DNA of 64,000 bases, taken from positions 62,001 through 126,000 of the forward strand of contig JAEWFF010000028.1 of the NCBI GenBank assembly GCA_023388965.1, given 5' to 3'. Positions within the stretch are counted from its first letter, which is position 1. Each line of letters begins with the position of its first letter. A program made the translations under genes and the position numbers. Of the stretch, positions 38,029-46,165 are shown in pieces. The DNA comes from Pseudomonadota bacterium. GTDB lineage: Bacteria; Pseudomonadota; Alphaproteobacteria; Rhizobiales; Methylopilaceae. Below the pieces are notes generated by a model, which worked only from the letters and a program-made list of their open reading frames with translations, was not told where the DNA came from and ran no database searches.

Positions 38029-40281
38029 TCAAATCGGCTCGAATTTGTTGGTGCGCGGGAAGCCCTTGGGGGCGAGGCGGCCAGCATCGGCGCGATTGCC
38101 GATCCATTCGCGCAGATCGTTCTTCCCGACCGTGAAGGTGCGGCTGGAGGAATCCATCCAGGTCAGGCCGTCATTCATCGTAAAGACGCGCGCGTCGGAC
38201 GTGCCGCCGTCCTTGTATTTCTGCAACCGCACGCCCTTGCCGCGTCCCATTTCCGGGATCTGCGACAGCGGGAAGATCACCATTTTGCGGTTCTCGCCAA
38301 CGACGGCGACATGATCGCCCTCTGCTGGCACCGCCACGCGCGCCTCGGCCTTGGGATCGACATTGAGCACATTCCTGCCCTTCCGGGTCGATGCCAGCAT
38401 ATCGTCCTCGGCAACGACGAAACCGCGTCCGTCGGTCGAGATGACAAGGCGCTTCTTGCCGGCCTCGTAGTTCCAGACCTGCGCGATATCCGCACTGTCC
38501 TCGAGATCGATCTGCAGCCGGATCGGCTCGCCATGGCCGCGCCCGCCCGGCAGTTTGGAAGCGTCGAGCGTAAAGACCTTGCCGTTGGTGGCGAGCACCA
38601 GAATCTTCGACGTGGTTTCGGCGAAGAAAGCCGTCTTCAGGTCGTCGCCCTGCTTGAAGCTGAGATTGGCGACATCCTCGACATGGCCCTTGAGCGCGCG
38701 AATCCAGTTCATGTTGGAAACGACGACCGTGATCGGCTCGCGCTCGACGAGAGCCTCGGTCACATCGAGATCGGCCAACGCGGCAGCCTTGCCGAAATCC
38801 GTGCGGCGCTTGCCGAGCGGCGTTGCCGGACCGAATGTCTTGCGGACCTCGGCCAGTTCCTTCTTCACCCGGGTCCACTGCCGGGCATCCGAGCCGAGCA
38901 GCTTCTCGATCTCGGCCTTTTCCTCCGTCAGCGCCTTGTGTTCGGCGCGGATCTGGATTTCTTCGAGCTTGGCCAGCGCGCGCAGGCGGATGTTCAGGAT
39001 GGCCTCGGCCTGGACATCGGTAATCTTGTATTTACGGATGAGTTCCGCCTTCGGATCGTCCTTCGTGCGGACAATGCGGATGACCTCGTCGATGTTGAGG
39101 AACGCGATCAGAAGGCCGCCGAGCACTTCGAGGCGGCGATCGATGGCGGCGAGGCGGAATTCGGCGCGGCGGACGACGACCTCGCGGCGATGATCGAGCC
39201 ATTCGCGCAAGGCCGGCGCGAGGCCGAGCACCTGCGGTACCCTGCCCTTCACCAGCACGTTCATGTTGAGGCCGATGCGCGTCTCCAGATCGGTGAGCTT
39301 GAACAGGCTCTCCATCAGGATATTCGGAACGACGGTGCGGGCGCGCGGCTCGAGCACGATGCGGATATCGTCCGCGCTCTCGTCGCGCACATCGGCGAGG
39401 ATCGGCACCTTGCGGTCGATGACCATGCTGGCGAGCTGTTCGATCAGCCGGCTTTTCGGCACCAGCCACGGAATTTCGGTGACAACAATGACCCAGGTTC
39501 CGCGCCCGGCATCTTCCTGGTGCCATCTGGCGCGCAGGCGGAAGCCGCCGCGGCCCGTGCGATAGGCATCTGCAATCGAGGATGCCGGTTCGACCACTGT
39601 GCCACCGGTCGGGAAATCCGGGCCGGGAATGAATTTCAGGATGTCGTCGGTATCGGCCTTCGGATTGTCGATCAGATGCACGGCGGCATCGATCAGTTCG
39701 GCCACATTGTGCGGCGGGATCGAGGTCGCCATGCCGACCGCAATGCCCTGCGCGCCGTTGGCCAGCAGGTTCGGGAAGGCGGCGGGAAGGACGATCGGCT
39801 CTTCCTCGGAGCCGTCATAGGTCTCGCGGAAATCGACCGCGTTCTCGTCGAGGCCGTCGAGCAGAAGGCGCGCGACCTCGGTAAGCCGCGCTTCGGTGTA
39901 GCGCATGGCGGCGGGGTTATCGCCGTCCACATTGCCGAAATTGCCCTGCCCTTCGACCAGCGGCCAGCGCTGGGCGAATTCCTGCGCAAGGCGCACCAGC
40001 GCGTCATAGACCGACTGGTCGCCGTGCGGGTGGTATTTGCCGATGACATCGCCGACGACGCGGGCGGATTTCTTAAACGCCTGGCCGGGATCGAGCCGCA
40101 GTAGGCGCATGGCATAAAGCAGGCGGCGATGGACCGGCTTCAGGCCGTCGCGGGCATCGGGCAGCGCGCGCTGCGTGATGGTCGACAGCGCATAGGCGAG
40201 ATAACGCTCCTCCAGCGCAGAGCGCAGGCCGACCGTTTCAACATCATCCCCGCCGGGGGGCGGTGGCGCCGATTTTCCCAT
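38029..40281 (-). CDS. parC: DNA topoisomerase IV subunit A
   Basis: Breakage-reunion subunit that decatenates daughter chromosomes with ParE. It has 750 residues, as usual for alphaproteobacterial ParC. The catalytic tyrosine is Tyr128 in AAMRYTEARL; the quinolone-region motif KYHPHGDQSVYDAL lies at 82-95. The GyrA-box CQRGGKG of gyrase is absent from the C-terminal blades, supporting ParC over GyrA. It ends 15 bases from the family A repeat of the DUF559 gene. Confidence 0.95.
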   Translation of the reverse strand: MGKSAPPPPGGDDVETVGLRSALEERYLAYALSTITQRALPDARDGLKPVHRRLLYAMRLLRLDPGQAFKKSARVVGDVIGKYHPHGDQSVYDALVRLAQEFAQRWPLVEGQGNFGNVDGDNPAAMRYTEARLTEVARLLLDGLDENAVDFRETYDGSEEEPIVLPAAFPNLLANGAQGIAVGMATSIPPHNVAELIDAAVHLIDNPKADTDDILKFIPGPDFPTGGTVVEPASSIADAYRTGRGGFRLRARWHQEDAGRGTWVIVVTEIPWLVPKSRLIEQLASMVIDRKVPILADVRDESADDIRIVLEPRARTVVPNILMESLFKLTDLETRIGLNMNVLVKGRVPQVLGLAPALREWLDHRREVVVRRAEFRLAAIDRRLEVLGGLLIAFLNIDEVIRIVRTKDDPKAELIRKYKITDVQAEAILNIRLRALAKLEEIQIRAEHKALTEEKAEIEKLLGSDARQWTRVKKELAEVRKTFGPATPLGKRRTDFGKAAALADLDVTEALVEREPITVVVSNMNWIRALKGHVEDVANLSFKQGDDLKTAFFAETTSKILVLATNGKVFTLDASKLPGGRGHGEPIRLQIDLEDSADIAQVWNYEAGKKRLVISTDGRGFVVAEDDMLASTRKGRNVLNVDPKAEARVAVPAEGDHVAVVGENRKMVIFPLSQIPEMGRGKGVRLQKYKDGGTSDARVFTMNDGLTWMDSSSRTFTVGKNDLREWIGNRADAGRLAPKGFPRTNKFEPI

Positions 40282-40322
40282 GAGGGGTGGTTAGCGGAAG
40301 GGATGAGTCGGAGCAATCGCCC

Positions 40323-41048
40323 CTACGGGACGCTGCATGCTGCGACATACGCATCCCTCGCATCAGGGATCATTATTCCCCTCGGCTCGTAGACATCGCG
40401 GGCGAGGAAGAAGCCGGTGAGCCTGAACCCGGCCGCCACGTCTTCGGGGCGCGGATGGGCGTTGATGGACGACGAAATGAGGAAGGCCGGCAGCGGCAGC
40501 ATCCGGTCCGCGTAAGGCGCGCCCGCCTCCGCGCAGACGGCGCAGGCCGAGCGCGGCGAGACATAGATGAGATCGGTTGCGGCGCCCGTTGCGGCACAGC
40601 GCGACAGATCGAGCCCGAAGCCGAGTTCGGCCAGCATCGCAAGCTCGAACCGCACCATCAGCGCCGGGCCGATCTCCGGATCGCCGAGATTGTCGAGCAC
40701 GATGCCGAGCGTGTCGAAGAGACCGGGATGCGGATCGCGCTCGGGCAGCAGCCGCGTCAGTGCCGACAACCAGGTGAGACCGAACAGCGAGGCACGGCTT
40801 TCCATCAGTTCGGCGGCGCGCAGATGAAGGCCTTCCAGCGCGTAATTACCCAGATGTTCGTCGAGCCGAGCGCGCCATTCGGCCCGCACGAGATTTCCGG
40901 GCTGGAGAACGGGCCTTTGCGTGCGTGAGCGCCCGCCGCGCACAAGGCCGAGATGGCGGCCATGCTCCTTCGTCAGAAGCTCGACGATGACCGAGCTTTC
41001 GCCATGCGGCCGGGCGGAGAGAATTACGCCTTCGTCGGACCAGTGCAT
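40323..41048 (-). CDS. recO: DNA repair protein RecO
   Basis: Loads RecA onto SSB-coated DNA with RecF/RecR. It has 241 residues. The N-terminal OB fold starts MHWSDEGVILSARPHGESS and continues LVRGGRSRTQRPVLQPGN. The C-terminal zinc-like region carries LDLSRCAATG and VSPRSACAVCAEAGAPY, with three or four cysteines as in alphaproteobacterial RecO. It sits in the conserved era-recO-parC order, after a repeat-filled gap. Confidence 0.94.
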   Translation of the reverse strand: MHWSDEGVILSARPHGESSVIVELLTKEHGRHLGLVRGGRSRTQRPVLQPGNLVRAEWRARLDEHLGNYALEGLHLRAAELMESRASLFGLTWLSALTRLLPERDPHPGLFDTLGIVLDNLGDPEIGPALMVRFELAMLAELGFGLDLSRCAATGAATDLIYVSPRSACAVCAEAGAPYADRMLPLPAFLISSSINAHPRPEDVAAGFRLTGFFLARDVYEPRGIMIPDARDAYVAACSVP

Positions 41049-41088
41049 GCGTCACCCGTATATCCCCGAAGGCGCAGAGCGCCTTTCC

Positions 41089-41183
41089 GAGCCCCATACT
41101 CCGCAGCATAAGGGCTTTAGTCGCACCTTCACGGCGTATGGGTCCCGGGCCCGATGCTGCGCATCGCCCCGGGACATGCGGCG
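41089..41183. repeat. Family C repeat pair between era and recO
   Basis: A full copy at 41133-41183 reads GTATGGGTCCCGGG, hairpin GATGC-TGC-GCATC, then CCCCGGGACATGCGG. A truncated inverted partner at 41089-41110 starts CCCCATACTCCGCAGC. The arrangement parallels 13052-13166. Confidence 0.7.
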
Positions 41184-41185
41184 TA

Positions 41186-42088
41186 TCACTTCGGCATTTC
41201 CAGGCCCATCTCCCGGTAACGCTCGGGATCGTCGGCCCAGTTCTCGCGCACCTTGACGAACAGGAAGAGGTGTACGGGCTGTTCGGCGACCTCCGCGATC
41301 TCCTGCCGGGCCAGCATGGAGATGGCCTTGATGGTTTCGCCGCGCTTGCCGATCACGATTTTCTTCTGGCTTTCCCGCTCCACGAAAATGGTCTGCTCGA
41401 CGCGGGCGGAGCCGTCCTTGCGGACTTCCCATTTCTCGGTTTCGACCGTCGAGGAATAGGGTAATTCCTCGTGCAGGCGCATGAACAGCTTCTCGCGCGT
41501 GATCTCGGCGGCGAGCATGCGCAGCGGAAGATCGGACATCTGGTCTTCAGGGTAAAGCCACGGCCCTTCCGGCATCTCGCCGGCCAGCCATGTCTTGAGA
41601 TCCTCCACGCCGTCACCGTTCTGTGCCGAGATCATGAACGTACGCACGAACGCGGATTTGGCGTTGGCTTCTTCCGTCAGCTTCAGAAGCTGCTCACGCT
41701 TCACGAGATCGATCTTGTTGAGCACGAGAAAAACCGGCCGCCTGATCTGGCCGAGCTGTTCGAGCATTTTCAGCGCCCCGTCGTCGAGGCCCTTCTTGGC
41801 GTCGATGAGAACGCCGACGAGATCGGCATCCTTGGCCCCGCCCCAGGCGGTCGAAACCATTGCGCGGTCGAGCCGCCGCTTCGGGTCGAAAATGCCGGGC
41901 GTATCGACGAAGATGATCTGGCTTTGCCCCTCGGCCACGATGCCGCGCACGAGCGCGCGCGTCGTCTGCACCTTGTGGGTGACGATCGACACCTTGGCGC
42001 CGACAAGCGCGTTGAGAAGCGTCGATTTTCCGGCGTTCGGCGCGCCGATCAGCGCGACAAAGCCGCAGCGTGTCTCCGCTTCGTTCAT
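41186..42088 (-). CDS. era: GTPase Era
   Basis: Ribosome-associated GTPase needed for 16S rRNA maturation and 30S assembly. The start at 42086-42088 (MNEAETRCGF) overlaps the rnc stop as ATGA and fits the family; a start 18 bases upstream is possible. It has 300 residues. GTPase motifs: GAPNAGKST (G1), FVDTPGIFDPKRR (G3), NKIDLVKR (G4). The C-terminal KH domain contains ERESQKKIVIGKRGETIKAI. Confidence 0.96.
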   Translation of the reverse strand: MNEAETRCGFVALIGAPNAGKSTLLNALVGAKVSIVTHKVQTTRALVRGIVAEGQSQIIFVDTPGIFDPKRRLDRAMVSTAWGGAKDADLVGVLIDAKKGLDDGALKMLEQLGQIRRPVFLVLNKIDLVKREQLLKLTEEANAKSAFVRTFMISAQNGDGVEDLKTWLAGEMPEGPWLYPEDQMSDLPLRMLAAEITREKLFMRLHEELPYSSTVETEKWEVRKDGSARVEQTIFVERESQKKIVIGKRGETIKAISMLARQEIAEVAEQPVHLFLFVKVRENWADDPERYREMGLEMPK

Positions 42089-42801
42089 TTCGTTTTTTCC
42101 GTCCATATGCCTTCGCGGTGCAGGAAAGCCTCGGCCGCAAGCTGTTCGGCGACGCGTTTACTTCGTCCCTCGCCGCGCGCGGGATCGAGCCCTTCGACAT
42201 CGACCTCGACGCGAAACAGCGGGCTGTGATCCGGCCCCTCGCGGTGAACCTCGCGGTAGACCGGCACGCCGAGCCCGCGCCCGAGCGTCCATTCCTGCAA
42301 AGCGGATTTGCCATCGCGCAGCGGACGGCGCGGATGCATCATGCGCTCGCGCCAGTTCGCCTCGATGAGCGCGCCCGCAGCATCCATGCCACCATCAAGA
42401 TAGATAGCGGCGATGACGCTCTCGCACAGATCGGCCAGGAGCGCCTTCTTCTTGCGGCCGCCGCTTCTCGACTCGGCAGGGCCGAGCCGCATGGCGGCGT
42501 CGAGACCGAGCGACAGCGCAACTTCCGCGCAGGTTTCCGCGCGCACGAGATCGGCCAGACGGCGCGAAAGCTCGCCCTCGTCCTCGTCCGGAAACTGCGC
42601 GAACAGCATTTCCGACACGCACAGGCCGAGCACACGGTCGCCGAGAAATTCGAGCCGTTGATAGGAATCGTTGCGCGTATTGGCGTTCTTCGTCGCGCTG
42701 ATATGGGTCAGCGCGCGGTCAAGAAGTTCCGGATTCTCGAATGTATGGCCCAGGCGCGCTTCCAGCGTGTCGCGGGCGGCAGCGCGTGGATTACTGGCCA
42801 T
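42085..42801 (-). CDS. rnc: Ribonuclease III
   Basis: Double-strand-specific endoribonuclease for rRNA and regulatory RNA processing. It has 238 residues from MASNPRAAARDTLE, the ATG overlapping the lepB stop as TGATG. The signature YQRLEFLGDRVLGL near residue 48 holds the catalytic acidic residues, and the second site is DLCESVIAAIYLDGG. A double-stranded-RNA-binding domain fills the C-terminal third. Coupled on both sides to lepB and era. Confidence 0.96.
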   Translation of the reverse strand: MASNPRAAARDTLEARLGHTFENPELLDRALTHISATKNANTRNDSYQRLEFLGDRVLGLCVSEMLFAQFPDEDEGELSRRLADLVRAETCAEVALSLGLDAAMRLGPAESRSGGRKKKALLADLCESVIAAIYLDGGMDAAGALIEANWRERMMHPRRPLRDGKSALQEWTLGRGLGVPVYREVHREGPDHSPLFRVEVDVEGLDPARGEGRSKRVAEQLAAEAFLHREGIWTEKTK

Positions 42802-43574
42802 CAGAGCAAGGTGAAGATGCGGGACCAGCGCACGGTCCACGGCCAGGACCAGACGGCCCAGGCGTGATTGCCCTCCTCGACCGAGAAGAAGATGATCTCG
42901 GCGCGGCCGACCAGGTTCTCGTAAGGCACATAGCCCACCGCGGACAGGACGCGGCTGTCGGTGGAATTGTCGCGGTTGTCGCCCATCATGAAGTAATGCC
43001 CGGCGGGCACTTCATAGACCGGCGTGTTGTCATAAAAGCCGTTGTCGACGATATCGAGCGTCTCATAGGTCACGCCGTTGGGCAGCGTTTCCTTGAAGCG
43101 CGGCACGCGCACCTTGCGGCCCGAGGGCTCTTCCTCGATCCAGTCGTCCATACGCTCCTTCGGCACCGCCTGGCCGTTGATGTGCAGAACGCCCTCGCTC
43201 ATCTGGATCTTGTCGCCCGGCAGGCCGATCACGCGCTTGATGTAATCGGTCGAATTGTCGCTCGGCAGCTTGAAGACGACGACATCGCCGCGCTCGGGCG
43301 TGGCGCCCCAGATGCGGCCGTCGAACAGAGGCGGCGAGAACGGGATCGAGAACCGGCTGTAGCCATAGGCATATTTCGAGACGAAGAGATAATCGCCGAC
43401 GAGCAGCGTTTCCTTCATCGAGCCGGAGGGAATGGAAAAGGGCTGGAACAGGACGGTGCGGATGACCACCGCGATGATCAGCGCATGGGCGATGACCCGA
43501 AGGGTTTCAAGAAACCCGCCCTCTTCCTTCTTCTTCGCCGCCACAGCCGCACGCCTCTCGCTCTGATCCTGCAT
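42801..43574 (-). CDS. lepB: Signal peptidase I
   Basis: Inner-membrane protease that removes Sec and Tat signal peptides. It has 257 residues. One N-terminal membrane helix (VIAHALIIAVVIRTVLF) is followed by the catalytic Ser52 in IPSGSMKETLLVGD and Lys113 in DYIKRVIGLPGD. The family motif FMMGDNRDNSTDSR is present near residue 185. It lies in the order acpS-lepB-rnc-era. Confidence 0.96.
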   Translation of the reverse strand: MQDQSERRAAVAAKKKEEGGFLETLRVIAHALIIAVVIRTVLFQPFSIPSGSMKETLLVGDYLFVSKYAYGYSRFSIPFSPPLFDGRIWGATPERGDVVVFKLPSDNSTDYIKRVIGLPGDKIQMSEGVLHINGQAVPKERMDDWIEEEPSGRKVRVPRFKETLPNGVTYETLDIVDNGFYDNTPVYEVPAGHYFMMGDNRDNSTDSRVLSAVGYVPYENLVGRAEIIFFSVEEGNHAWAVWSWPWTVRWSRIFTLL

Positions 43575-43653
43575 CCGGCCTACCTCATATCGAGAGGATG
43601 CACCCTACCCTGGGCGCTCCTGCTTAGACGTTTACCCGCCACGCCACAACGGC

Positions 43654-44058
43654 TCACGGCCGGTCCGGCACGGCGGTGATGATTACCAGCGCCTGGGCCA
43701 TCGGGTATTCGTCGGTGATGGTGACATCTATGCGCGCCGTGTGTCCCGGCGGCGTGAGGGCATCCAGGTGTTTCCGTGCCCCCCCGGTTAATTCCAGAGT
43801 TGGGCGGCCCGAAGGCAGGTTCACGACGCCCATATCGCGCCAGAACGTGCCGCGCCGGAAGCCCGTGCCGAGCGCCTTGGAACAGGCCTCCTTGGCGGCG
43901 AACCTCTTGGCATAGGTGGCGATTCGCTCCGCCCGGCTCTCGGCCTTCTTCTGTTCGAGGGGGGTGAAAACCCGCTGGATGAAGCGGTCGCCGAAGCGCC
44001 CGAGAGTCTTTTCGATACGGCGGATATCGATCAGGTCCGAGCCGATGCCGAGAATCAC
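43654..44058 (-). CDS. acpS: Holo-[acyl-carrier-protein] synthase
   Basis: Transfers 4'-phosphopantetheine from CoA to apo-ACP for fatty-acid synthesis. It has 134 residues. The two conserved motifs are GIGSDLIDIRRIEK at residues 4-17, with the Mg-binding Asp, and KRFAAKEACSKALGTG near 55, with the catalytic Glu/Lys. Overlaps pdxJ by four bases. Confidence 0.96.
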   Translation of the reverse strand: MILGIGSDLIDIRRIEKTLGRFGDRFIQRVFTPLEQKKAESRAERIATYAKRFAAKEACSKALGTGFRRGTFWRDMGVVNLPSGRPTLELTGGARKHLDALTPPGHTARIDVTITDEYPMAQALVIITAVPDRP

Positions 44059-44810
44059 GCCGCCGCTCCCGCCGCCGTCCGGCCGCTCGTCATGGCGGCG
44101 CGCATCCGTGCGATGGCGGTCCCGAAGCCGGTGAAGATCGCTTCGCCGACAAGGAAATGGCCGATATTCAGCTCCGCGATTTCGGGCAGCGCGCAGATCG
44201 TTTCCGCGCTGTCGTAATCGAGGCCATGGCCGGCGTGGATTTCGAGGCCGAGCGAAGTTCCCAAGGTGGCCGCAGCTTTCAGGCGCTCGAATTCAGCCGC
44301 CGCCTTCGCCGTCTCGCCTGCCATCAGGGCATTGCACCATGTGCCGGTATGCAGTTCGACCACCGGCGCGCCGAGCGCGGCGCAGGTTTCGAGCACGTCC
44401 CGGTCCGGCTCCACGAACAGCGAGACGCGGATGCCCGTATCGTTCAAGGATTTGATGGACGGGGCGAGCGTGGCTTTCTGGCCGATGACGTCGAGCCCGC
44501 CTTCGGTCGTGCGTTCCTCGCGGCGCTCCGGCACGAGACAGCAGGCATGGGGCTTCAGACGCGCTGCCAGAGCAAGCATTTCCGGCGTCGCCGCCATTTC
44601 GAAATTAAGCGGCGCGGGCAGAGCGCGCAGCGCCTCCATATCGGCATCGCGGATATGGCGGCGGTCCTCGCGCAGATGGGCGGTGATGGAATCGGCGCCC
44701 GCTTCCAGCGCAGCGCGCGCCGCGCGCACGGGATCGGGATGGGCGCCGCCGCGCGCATTACGCACGGTCGCGACATGATCGACATTGATGCCGAGGCGCA
44801 CGGATTTCAT
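44055..44810 (-). CDS. pdxJ: Pyridoxine 5'-phosphate synthase
   Basis: Ring-closing enzyme of vitamin B6 synthesis, joining 3-amino-2-oxopropyl phosphate and deoxyxylulose phosphate. It has 251 residues. It starts LGINVDHVATVRNARGG, followed by ITAHLREDRRHIRD and FEMAATPEM, all typical of PdxJ's TIM barrel. The phosphate site EIHAGHGLDY and the ending IGHFLVGEAIF are intact. Overlaps its neighbours on both sides by four bases. Confidence 0.96.
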   Translation of the reverse strand: MKSVRLGINVDHVATVRNARGGAHPDPVRAARAALEAGADSITAHLREDRRHIRDADMEALRALPAPLNFEMAATPEMLALAARLKPHACCLVPERREERTTEGGLDVIGQKATLAPSIKSLNDTGIRVSLFVEPDRDVLETCAALGAPVVELHTGTWCNALMAGETAKAAAEFERLKAAATLGTSLGLEIHAGHGLDYDSAETICALPEIAELNIGHFLVGEAIFTGFGTAIARMRAAMTSGRTAAGAAA

Positions 44811-45319
44811 TGGCGTCCCTTTCTGCGGTGGCGCGCGGCCACCAGCGCACGAACCGGAAAATAGACCGCAAGGCCGAGCGCCGTACCGACGATTACGCTG
44901 CCGAGCACAAGCGGCTCAAGAAAGGGCTGCAGCGCCGCCCAGGAATGCTGCTCGATCAGCGCGGAAGCCGAGAAATGCGCGTGCGAATGCAGCAGAAGCG
45001 CGCCCGCTTCATAGGACGCCGCCCAGAACAGAGGCAGTGTGAACGGATTGGCCAGAGTGGTCACAGCCGCCGCTGCAAGAACGCTGCCGCCAAGCACGAA
45101 AGCGAGCACCGCCGCGATGATGTAATGAAAACCGAGGAACGGGCTGAAGGCCGCGAACACGCCGGCGGCGGCACCGGCCGCCACCGCATGGGGCGAGCCA
45201 GCAACACGCATGAGCGCGGCGGCGCGATAGCGCAATGCGCGCGCCCAGCCGATGCGCGGCCAGAACATATCCTGAAACCGCTGCGGAAGGGATTTGGGCT
45301 GACGGCGGGCGAAATTCAT
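44807..45319 (-). CDS. DUF2062 membrane protein
   Basis: A 170-residue protein with three predicted membrane helices: the region GAAAGVFAAFSPFLGFHYIIAAVLAFVLGG, described in part, then SVLAAAAVTTLANPFTLPLFW, and LVLGSVIVGTALGLAVYF. These are the DUF2062 pattern. The function is unknown, although the family recurs beside pdxJ-acpS in Hyphomicrobiales. Overlaps pdxJ by four bases. Confidence 0.9.
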   Translation of the reverse strand: MNFARRQPKSLPQRFQDMFWPRIGWARALRYRAAALMRVAGSPHAVAAGAAAGVFAAFSPFLGFHYIIAAVLAFVLGGSVLAAAAVTTLANPFTLPLFWAASYEAGALLLHSHAHFSASALIEQHSWAALQPFLEPLVLGSVIVGTALGLAVYFPVRALVAARHRRKGRQ

Positions 45320-45415
45320 GGCGGGGATATGCGCCCGGGCTGAGGCAAACTCAAGGCCGGGCCGCGGGGGGCCGGCCGGCCCTTCTCTCTCCAGACCGCG
45401 CGGAGGCGATGACGT

Positions 45416-46009
45416 CTAGGCCCCGCCTACGTTGAGCCCCCGCGAACCGGGCTTGGTCGGCGGAATGGCGGCGAGGTCCGGCGGGAGCTTGTCCGGCTCA
45501 TAGGTGGGGATGGAAAGCGTGGCGAGCGCCACGAGATCGACCCCGAGCGCGGCCGTGCCGCCCGAACGGTCGATCAGGCAGGCGGCGCCCACGACCTTGC
45601 CGGGAAGGTCGGCGATGGCGGCAAGACATTCGCGCGATGACAGGCCGGTCGTGATGATGTCTTCGACCATGACGACGCGCGCGCCCTCGGGGATGGCAAA
45701 GCCGCGCCTCAGCCGGAACACGCCGTCCTCGCGCTCCACGAACACGGCCTTGGCGTTGAGATGGCGCGCGGTCTCATAGCCGGGAACGATGCCGCCGACG
45801 GCGGGCGAGACGACATAATCGATGGGCCCGAACGCGGCCGCGATCTTTTGGGCGAGCGCCCGGCACAGGATCTCGGTGCGCGCCGGGTCCTGGAAGACGA
45901 ACATTTTCTGCAGGAAGACGGGGCTGCGCAGCCCGGACGAGAGCACGAAATGCCCTTCAAGCAGCGCACCCGCTTCGCGGAAGTGATTGAGTACCTCGTC
46001 TTCGGTCAT
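45416..46009 (-). CDS. pyrE: Orotate phosphoribosyltransferase
   Basis: Joins orotate and PRPP to orotidine monophosphate in pyrimidine synthesis. It has 197 residues. The PRPP-binding motif VVMVEDIITTGLSS lies near residue 115; upstream are VSPAVGGIVPGYETAR and FVEREDGVFRLRRGF. The long N-terminal motif FVLSSGLRSPVFLQKM identifies the alphaproteobacterial PyrE subtype. A repeat pair separates it from rsh. Confidence 0.95.
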   Translation of the reverse strand: MTEDEVLNHFREAGALLEGHFVLSSGLRSPVFLQKMFVFQDPARTEILCRALAQKIAAAFGPIDYVVSPAVGGIVPGYETARHLNAKAVFVEREDGVFRLRRGFAIPEGARVVMVEDIITTGLSSRECLAAIADLPGKVVGAACLIDRSGGTAALGVDLVALATLSIPTYEPDKLPPDLAAIPPTKPGSRGLNVGGA

Positions 46010-46039
46010 GTCTTGTTCCTGTCAGCAACGCCCACGGTC

Positions 46040-46151
46040 TTCACCCTGAGGAGCACCCGAAGGGTGCGTCCCGAAGGCGGGCGGAAAGCTCGGTATTCGC
46101 GGCCCATCCTTCGAGACGCGATGCTTCGCATCGCTCCTCAGGATGAGGATG
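46040..46151. repeat. Inverted pair of family B repeats
   Basis: Left copy 46040-46079: CACCCTGAGGAGC, hairpin CACCC-GAA-GGGTG, GCGTCCCGAAGG. Right copy 46104-46151, inverted: CATCCTGAGGAGC, hairpin GATGC-GAA-GCATC, GCGTCTCGAAGGATG on the minus strand. The pair fills the gap between rsh and pyrE. Confidence 0.8.
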
Positions 46152-46165
46152 TATGCGCGGCACCA

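Noticed and set aside
38017..40104. A 695-codon plus-strand frame opposite parC
   Set aside because: Antisense shadow of parC. No ribosome-binding site or recognisable domain.
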